From contig JBDHTO010000038.1 in the NCBI GenBank assembly GCA_039808665.1, positions 1-10,597 on the forward strand: a stretch of 10,597 nucleotides of DNA. The letters run 5' to 3'. Within the stretch, counting starts at the first letter, position 1, and every line of letters starts with the position of its first letter. Position numbers and translations under genes: made by a program. This DNA comes from JBDHTO01 sp039808665 (GTDB lineage Bacteria; Pseudomonadota; Alphaproteobacteria; Paracaedibacterales; JAKBAR01). Below the pieces are notes generated by a model. That model saw only the letters and a program-made list of their open reading frames with translations. It was not told the DNA's origin and ran no database searches. This document shows, piece by piece, positions 5,801-10,597 of this stretch.

Positions 5801-6328
5801 TTATTCCCCTGTAGGATCGGGAATATGAAACTCAATCACCGTAGACACACGACCATCAATCCCCATAATAAGCCCTTCTACCCAAAGACCTGGGTACTTC
5901 TCATGAATAAGCTCAGCTACCTTTTTCAGTTGCTCTTCATGGGCACATTTTTCATGTTCTTGTGTCTTTGTGTATTCTTTCCCCACCACATGTTTAAACA
6001 TTCCACAATCAAGGTGGTCAATGATCATGACATGTTCAATATGATGAATAGCCTTAAGAATACGGAATTGCTCAAAAAAAGACTGACTCCAACTTGGAAA
6101 TTTGTGGTTATGCACCCCGATAGATGCTCCAGGAAGCGCAATTTTATCATACTGGTCACGAAGTCCTCGCGCCTCCAGAAATCTGGTCACTTCATCATGC
6201 AAACGAAAATCGGAACATGTCACCACAAGGTAAGGCGCAACACTTGCATAAGCCTGCATGTCCTTAGAAGCTTTGATACTAACTTCTTCTGCCGTTTTTA
6301 AACTTGGTGGAACCGAGTTGGGGGCCAT
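5801..6328 (-). CDS. Beta-carbonic anhydrase-like protein (short form)
   Basis: A 175-residue protein with the zinc-site pattern of beta-carbonic anhydrases: CSDFR (38-42) supplies Cys38 and the Asp40-Arg42 dyad, and DHLDCG (104-109) supplies His105 and Cys108. The reaction would be CO2 hydration to bicarbonate in the cytosol. It is shorter than typical family members, and the usual RNAGN-type segment is replaced by ALPGASIG (64-71), so it belongs to a divergent branch and its activity is not certain. The frame extends to a GTG at 6421. I chose the ATG at 6328 because a good promoter (6365-6392) lies just upstream of it and inside the longer version, and the extra 31 residues look non-conserved. 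GAG sits six bases before the ATG. It appears to be a single-gene unit, divergent from murG. Confidence 0.75.
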   Translation of the reverse strand: MAPNSVPPSLKTAEEVSIKASKDMQAYASVAPYLVVTCSDFRLHDEVTRFLEARGLRDQYDKIALPGASIGVHNHKFPSWSQSFFEQFRILKAIHHIEHVMIIDHLDCGMFKHVVGKEYTKTQEHEKCAHEEQLKKVAELIHEKYPGLWVEGLIMGIDGRVSTVIEFHIPDPTGE

Positions 6329-6364
6329 TTTTTGCTCATACACTATCTTTTTTTGCTGTGAGTC

Positions 6365-6392
6365 ATGATACCTTTCTTTTGCCTGAATGCAA
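6365..6392 (-). promoter_or_regulatory. Sigma70-type promoter for the carbonic-anhydrase-like gene
   Basis: On the minus strand TTGCAT (6387-6392) and TATCAT (6365-6370) are 16 bases apart. Transcription would start near 6358, about 30 bases before the chosen ATG at 6328. A start at this position excludes the GTG at 6421, so this site also helps decide the gene start. Confidence 0.45.
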
Positions 6393-6462
6393 GAAAATCG
6401 TAGTGATAAAAATACCCTCACGTTATGATGATTCCCAAGAAAGTCCTATTATACTGAGGCCC

Positions 6463-7527
6463 ATGTCAGATTTTATTGTCTTTTCCGCAGGCGGCACAGG
6501 TGGTCATATTTTTCCAGCTCTTGCCGTTGCAAAAGCTCTAACACACATTCTTCCCTCCTACAAAATTCACTTTATAACGGACAAAAAAGCTTCCGACCCG
6601 TCAGTTGTGTGGAAGCAATTCCTTCTTCCCCGAAAAAACTCAAAGGCAACTTTCCCACTTTTTATTCTCATGATGGCGATTCAAACCATCGTTCACATGG
6701 CAAAATTTTTGTATCACCGTCCAAAGCTTGTTGTGGGATTTGGTGGATATGCTTGCGTTCCTGTGGTTTTTGCGGCGCAACTTCTTGGTATTCAAACGAT
6801 CCTTCACGAACAAAATGCATACCTTGGACGGGCACACCGTATTTTGAAAAATAAAGCATCAATGATTGCTCTTAGTTTTGAAAAAACAGAGGCTCTTCCC
6901 AAGGGCATCAAAACAATTTTGACGGGAAACCCTGTACGTTTTGAAAAAATTCCTGACTATAAAGCCCAAAAAAATCGCTTTCATCTTTTTATTTTTGGGG
7001 GAAGTCAGGGGGCTCATTCCTTTTCGACACTGATTCCAGAAGCCATCGCATTACTTCCTCAAAACCTACACAAACATATCTCTGTTACCCATCAAAGCAG
7101 ACCTGAGGATATGGAAGCGACACAGGAACGTTATAAAAATCTTGGTATACAGGCGAACCTCTCTTCCTTTTTTAAGGATATGGAGACGGAATATTCAAAC
7201 GCAGATATTGTCATCGCACGATCAGGAGCTTCTACAGTGTCAGAAATTAGTACAGCGGGAAGGTGCAGCATACTTATTCCCTACCCCTTTGCTATGGATG
7301 ATCATCAATATTATAACGCAAAGGCATTGGGTAACACCTGTTACCTCTTTCGTCAAAGGGATATAACCCCTCAAAACTTAGCTTCACTCCTCCAGGAGCT
7401 CCTTGAAAATCCTTCACTCCGTGAAGAAAAAGCCAAAGCCATTCAAAAGTATTCCATGGCCAAAGCCTCTTCCCATTTTGCAACCGTGCTTAAAGAATTT
7501 TTAATGTCCCCTCCTTCGAAAGCGTAG
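6463..7527 (+). CDS. murG: UDP-N-acetylglucosamine--lipid I N-acetylglucosaminyltransferase MurG
   Basis: A 354-residue GT-B glycosyltransferase of normal MurG length. It adds GlcNAc to lipid I to make lipid II at the cytosolic face of the inner membrane, the last cytoplasmic step of peptidoglycan synthesis. Seen in order are the glycine-rich loop AGGTGGHIFPALA (9-21), VVGFGGYACVP (90-100), LHEQNAYLGRAHR (114-126), GNPVR (155-159), the second glycine loop FGGSQGAHS (178-186), RSGASTVSEI (253-262) and PYPFAMDDHQYYNA (273-286), which contacts UDP-GlcNAc. The segment 40-75 is poorly conserved. The frame runs upstream to 6304, but the protein clearly begins at MSDFIVFSAGG. GAGG lies three bases before the ATG, a tight spacing. 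A TATGAT box at 6424-6429 could be its -10, without a convincing -35. No other mur or fts gene is adjacent, which is unusual. Confidence 0.96.
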   Translation: MSDFIVFSAGGTGGHIFPALAVAKALTHILPSYKIHFITDKKASDPSVVWKQFLLPRKNSKATFPLFILMMAIQTIVHMAKFLYHRPKLVVGFGGYACVPVVFAAQLLGIQTILHEQNAYLGRAHRILKNKASMIALSFEKTEALPKGIKTILTGNPVRFEKIPDYKAQKNRFHLFIFGGSQGAHSFSTLIPEAIALLPQNLHKHISVTHQSRPEDMEATQERYKNLGIQANLSSFFKDMETEYSNADIVIARSGASTVSEISTAGRCSILIPYPFAMDDHQYYNAKALGNTCYLFRQRDITPQNLASLLQELLENPSLREEKAKAIQKYSMAKASSHFATVLKEFLMSPPSKA

Positions 7528-7536
7528 CGCTCTCTC

Positions 7537-7566
7537 TTGACCCGTTTTCTGCTTTGTCATTAAATA
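7537..7566 (+). promoter_or_regulatory. Sigma70-type promoter for the acetoacetyl-CoA synthetase operon
   Basis: TTGACC (7537-7542, five of six consensus positions) is followed after 17 bases by TTAAAT (7560-7565) or after 18 bases by TAAATA (7561-7566). It lies just after the murG stop and gives a start near 7573, about 24 bases before the ATG at 7597. I saw no murG terminator here, so read-through from murG is also possible. Confidence 0.5.
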
Positions 7567-7596
7567 GATCTCAGTGATCCTTCCTCCACTTGGCTT

Positions 7597-9564
7597 ATGA
7601 CAGAAATTAATCCACTCCTTTGGTCACCCGCTCAAGATTATATTGACTCAACACGCCTTAGCGTATTCATCAAAAATGTTGAACAAAAAGAATCTCTTCA
7701 GTTCAAGAGCTATCAACATTTTCACACGTGGACAAAGGAAAACGGGGCGCGTTTTTGGCGTTACGTATGGGAACAGTGTGGCGTTATTGGCACTGAGCCA
7801 ACGTCATGGACTATTGAAGATGAAGATAATATGGAAAAGGCTAAGTTTTTTCCAACAGCTCGCCTTAGTTTTGCCGAGAATCTCTTACGACGTCGTGACA
7901 AAGAAATGGCGATCCAATTTTTTTGCGAAGATAAGGTGGAGCGTCAACTCAGTTATGAGGACCTCTATCAACAAACCTCAACCCTTCACCAATTTCTGAA
8001 AAGTATCCATCTACAACCCCTTGATCGCGTTGGTTGCTATCTTCCCAATATGCCTGAAACCATCATAGGAATGCTTGCCACAGCATCCTTGGGTGCAGTT
8101 TGGTCCACATGCTCCCCTGATTTTGGAGTTCCAGCTCTTGTCGACCGTTTTGGGCAAATAAGCCCCCGCGTCCTCTTTATCTCAGATGGATATTTTTATA
8201 ATGGGAAAACATTTGGCGATATCGATAAACTCGCGGAAATTTGTGAAAAAATCCCAAGTATTGAGCATGTTGTTATCGTTCCCCTTACACAAGTGGCTTA
8301 TACCCTGCCCCAAATAAAGGGCGTTGAAATACACACACTCCAAGACATTTCGGCAAAATTTCCCCCTCAAGACATAACCTTTGAGCGTTTTCCTTTTAAT
8401 CATCCTCTCTATATTCTCTACTCCTCCGGCACCACAGGAGTTCCCAAGTGTATCGTCCATGGAGCAGGAGGGACGCTTCTACAACATATGAAAGAACACC
8501 AACTGCATTCCAATATCAAACGGGGTGATGCTGTCTTTTATTTCACGACCTGTAGTTGGATGATGTGGCATTGGCTTGTTTCCTCTCTGGCAAGTGAGGC
8601 CGAGGTCATTCTCTACGACGGATCCCCCACCTATCCAAAAATTGATCACTTATTTGAGATTGCGGAAAAAACGGGATGCACCCTTTTTGGAACATCCGCA
8701 AAATATTTGGATAACCTTTCCAAAAATCACGTATCCATAAAAAGTCTCTACGCTCTCAAAAACCTTGAGGTCATCGCATCCACTGGATCTCCACTTCTTC
8801 CCGCCACCTATGACTATGTCTATGAACACATTAAGTCAGATCTCTGTCTTGCCTCAATTTCTGGAGGAACGGACATCGTTTCATGCTTTGTTCTTGGTTG
8901 CCCCAGTATTCCCGTGCATAGGGGGGAAATTCAAACAGCGGGACTCGGCCTTTCTATTGATGTCTTTGACGCAAGTGGAAGTTCTGTCCCCCCGAATGTC
9001 CAAGGAGAACTTGTCTGCACGCGCCCCTTTCCTTGTCAACCGGTCAGTTTTTGGAATGACCCGACGGGTGAGAAATATCATAATGCCTATTTCTCGACCT
9101 ATCCAGGGATTTGGCATCACGGAGACTTTATTGCAAAAACGGATCATGACGGCTTTATCATCTATGGAAGATCCGATGCTGTTTTAAACCCCGGCGGAGT
9201 CCGTATTGGCACTGCGGAAATTTACAGGCAAGTAGAAGTCCTGGACTTTGTGACAGAATCCCTTTGCATCGGACAACCTCTGGATGGGGATGAGCGAGTT
9301 TTGCTTTTCGTCAAACTTAAAAATGCTCTTCAACTTACAGATGAGATGAAGGAGCACATTAAAAAACAGATTCGGACGAATACCACTCCCCGACATGTCC
9401 CTGCAAAAATTATTCAGGTTCCCGATATCCCTCGTACAAAAAATAATAAAATCGCGGAGCTTGCCGTAAAACAAGTGATTATGGGAAAAACTGTCCAAAA
9501 TACAGGATCACTCCTGAATCCAGAAGCCCTCGATTTTTACAAAAACATAGAGGAACTCAGATAA
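7597..9564 (+). CDS. Acetoacetyl-CoA synthetase (acetoacetate--CoA ligase)
   Basis: A 655-residue ANL-superfamily adenylate-forming ligase, the expected length for acetoacetyl-CoA synthetase. It activates acetoacetate with ATP and CoA in the cytosol, serving ketone-body or polyhydroxybutyrate breakdown and feeding acetyl-CoA. Signatures are the N-terminal NPLLWSP (5-11), AENLLR (93-98), phosphate loop YSSGTTGVPKC (275-285), SWMMWHW (320-326), SGGTDIVSCF (422-431), HHGD (507-510, ribose-binding Asp), GRSDAVLNPGG (524-534) and the C-terminal RTKNNKIAELAVK (613-625) with the presumed catalytic Lys618. The FWNDP and LNPEALDFY stretches distinguish it from acetyl-CoA synthetase. No Shine-Dalgarno sequence precedes the ATG, and no in-frame alternative start lies upstream before a stop. 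The MEMO-AMMECR1 gene follows after 16 bases. Confidence 0.94.
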   Translation: MTEINPLLWSPAQDYIDSTRLSVFIKNVEQKESLQFKSYQHFHTWTKENGARFWRYVWEQCGVIGTEPTSWTIEDEDNMEKAKFFPTARLSFAENLLRRRDKEMAIQFFCEDKVERQLSYEDLYQQTSTLHQFLKSIHLQPLDRVGCYLPNMPETIIGMLATASLGAVWSTCSPDFGVPALVDRFGQISPRVLFISDGYFYNGKTFGDIDKLAEICEKIPSIEHVVIVPLTQVAYTLPQIKGVEIHTLQDISAKFPPQDITFERFPFNHPLYILYSSGTTGVPKCIVHGAGGTLLQHMKEHQLHSNIKRGDAVFYFTTCSWMMWHWLVSSLASEAEVILYDGSPTYPKIDHLFEIAEKTGCTLFGTSAKYLDNLSKNHVSIKSLYALKNLEVIASTGSPLLPATYDYVYEHIKSDLCLASISGGTDIVSCFVLGCPSIPVHRGEIQTAGLGLSIDVFDASGSSVPPNVQGELVCTRPFPCQPVSFWNDPTGEKYHNAYFSTYPGIWHHGDFIAKTDHDGFIIYGRSDAVLNPGGVRIGTAEIYRQVEVLDFVTESLCIGQPLDGDERVLLFVKLKNALQLTDEMKEHIKKQIRTNTTPRHVPAKIIQVPDIPRTKNNKIAELAVKQVIMGKTVQNTGSLLNPEALDFYKNIEELR

Positions 9565-9580
9565 TCAGAGAGGCATCCCC

Positions 9581-10597
9581 ATGGGATTGATCACCGTTTT
9601 TTTTCTTTCAATCTTTGTATTTTTGACGCACCCGAGCGCATCCACAGGAAAAAATATACGCAAACCTTATGTTGCAGGGACTTTCTACCCCTCCGATCCC
9701 GCGGAACTAAAGGCTATACTGGAAATGATGGCAACAGAGGCTTCCGCATTAAATCAAAGAGAAACTCGCCAAGAAAACGGCCCCATGATCCTTATCCTGC
9801 CCCATGCAGGTTATCCATACTCAGGATCCCTTGCGGCACAGGGGTATGACCTTGTCAAAGCACGCGCCATCAAAACCGTCATTATTATCGGCCCCTATCA
9901 CAAGGATATGTTTGAGGGGGTCTCCCTCTGGTCAAAAGGATCTTTTGAAACACCCCTGGGTCAGGTACCAATTGATGAAGAATTTTCAGCTTCCCTTCAA
10001 AGAGGTTTAAAAAAAGCAAAGGCCACCGCTACCCAACTTCAAAAGCTCCATGAAAAAGAGCACTCTGTGGAAGTCCATATACCTTTTATTCAATTCTTTT
10101 TCCCAAAAGCAAAGATCGTTCCCATCCTCATCAGGGACTTTGGGGCCGCAAAGAAATTGGCGCACATCCTCGCCCCCCTTGTTAGGGGAAGATCAGACGT
10201 CCTTGTGATTGCCTCTACGGATATGAGTCATTATTACAATCAGGAAACGGCGAATAGAATCGATGCCCATACCCTTGAGCTTTTTGAATCAAAAAATATT
10301 CCAGCCCTTGAAGACGCACTCAAAGAAAGAAATTCCGCAGAGCTTTGCGGCGATGCAGCAACGATTTCAGTGTTTACCCTCGCTTCCATCCTTGGGTGTG
10401 ATGCGTATTCCTTTGTCCGTCATGCCACGAGCGGTGATATCACGGGTGAGTATAATCGTGTGGTGGGATATAGTACATCCGCTCTCTTTGAAACGTCCCC
10501 CTATACGGAAAAACAAGGAAGAGTTCTTTTGGATACGGCGTGGAAAACGTTAAAAAAATACCTGAAAAAGGGGGAAATACCACAGATTCATGTGGAT
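9581..10597 (+). CDS. MEMO1-AMMECR1 fusion protein, AmmeMemoRadiSam system B+A (3' end beyond window)
   Basis: An open frame of 339 residues running off the right edge. Residues 28-306 are a MEMO domain: KPYVAGTFYPSDP (28-40), LPHAGYPYSG (73-82) with His75, IGPYHKD (103-109) with His107, KEHSVEVHIPF (159-169), STDMSH (212-217), LCGDAAT (255-261) with Cys256, and GEYNRVVGYSTSALF (289-303). The two His and the Cys correspond to the metal ligands of human MEMO1. From about residue 313 the sequence GRVLLDTAWKTLKKYL looks like the start of an AMMECR1 domain, so this is a fusion cut by the window. Residues 3-15 are strongly hydrophobic with no basic residue before them, a possible signal or anchor that normal MEMO proteins lack. 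AGAGG seven bases before the ATG supports this start. Only 16 bases separate it from the synthetase gene. The radical SAM partner is expected next. Its reaction is not established. Confidence 0.88.
   Translation, partial: MGLITVFFLSIFVFLTHPSASTGKNIRKPYVAGTFYPSDPAELKAILEMMATEASALNQRETRQENGPMILILPHAGYPYSGSLAAQGYDLVKARAIKTVIIIGPYHKDMFEGVSLWSKGSFETPLGQVPIDEEFSASLQRGLKKAKATATQLQKLHEKEHSVEVHIPFIQFFFPKAKIVPILIRDFGAAKKLAHILAPLVRGRSDVLVIASTDMSHYYNQETANRIDAHTLELFESKNIPALEDALKERNSAELCGDAATISVFTLASILGCDAYSFVRHATSGDITGEYNRVVGYSTSALFETSPYTEKQGRVLLDTAWKTLKKYLKKGEIPQIHVD

Noticed and set aside
5264..6301. A 345-codon plus-strand open frame running antisense across the rhodanese gene, the 195-base gap and the carbonic anhydrase-like gene.
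   Set aside because: Both genes it overlaps are well-supported families on the other strand. The translated product is low-complexity in places and resembles no family I know, so I treat it as a long chance frame.
6329..6421. N-terminal extension of the carbonic anhydrase-like gene from a GTG at 6421.
   Set aside because: A well-spaced promoter lies inside this segment, and the 31 extra residues show no family similarity, so the ATG at 6328 is preferred.
6304..6462. N-terminal extension of murG by 53 codons.
   Set aside because: MurG proteins start immediately before the first glycine-rich loop. The extension overlaps the opposite-strand carbonic anhydrase-like gene and its promoter and shows no conserved features.
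7515..7535. Small palindrome around the murG stop (AGCGTAGCGCT) as a terminator.
   Set aside because: The stem is only four base pairs and no T-tract follows it.

Overview
The window reads as a gene-dense chromosomal segment of a Gram-negative proteobacterium of moderate-to-low GC. An alphaproteobacterium is my best guess. This rests on the Sinorhizobium-type phospholipid methyltransferase family, the BigR-operon type sulfide genes, an acetoacetyl-CoA synthetase, and lipoprotein and inner-membrane genes typical of a diderm cell. I see no rRNA, tRNA, CRISPR array, transposase or phage gene. The taxonomic call is inference from gene content only.

Layout, left to right. (1) Bases 1-1957, minus strand: two tandem paralogous substrate-binding proteins of the ABC_sub_bind (TrpX-like) family. 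The promoter-proximal one has a plain N-terminal hydrophobic segment; the distal one is a lipoprotein cut by the window edge. A small His-rich ORF with a strong ribosome binding site lies between them. (2) Bases 2172-3437, plus strand: a good sigma70-type promoter followed by two tandem, diverged SAM-dependent methyltransferases of the PmtA family. (3) Bases 3447-5645, minus strand: a three-gene sulfide/persulfide detoxification operon, made of a rhodanese fused to a two-helix membrane domain, a TauE/SafE sulfite-exporter-like permease, and an ETHE1/Blh persulfide dioxygenase. A perfect 16-base inverted repeat overlaps its putative -10 box. (4) Bases 5801-6328, minus strand: a short beta-carbonic-anhydrase-like protein with its own promoter. 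(5) Bases 6463-7527, plus strand: murG, here outside any cell-division/wall cluster. (6) Bases 7537-10597, plus strand: a promoter, an acetoacetyl-CoA synthetase and, 16 bases later, a protein with a MEMO domain that runs into the start of an AMMECR1 domain before the window ends.

The sulfide operon forms a coherent pathway. Persulfide made from sulfide oxidation is oxidised to sulfite by the dioxygenase, the rhodanese handles sulfane sulfur, and the permease would remove sulfite or related anions. The right-hand end is the least understood part. A MEMO-AMMECR1 fusion is the A+B half of the so-called AmmeMemoRadiSam system, whose function is to my knowledge not settled. This copy has a hydrophobic N-terminal leader and seems to be co-transcribed with acetoacetyl-CoA synthetase. 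If the window holds a poorly described system, that is the best candidate; the radical SAM partner would be expected just past base 10597.
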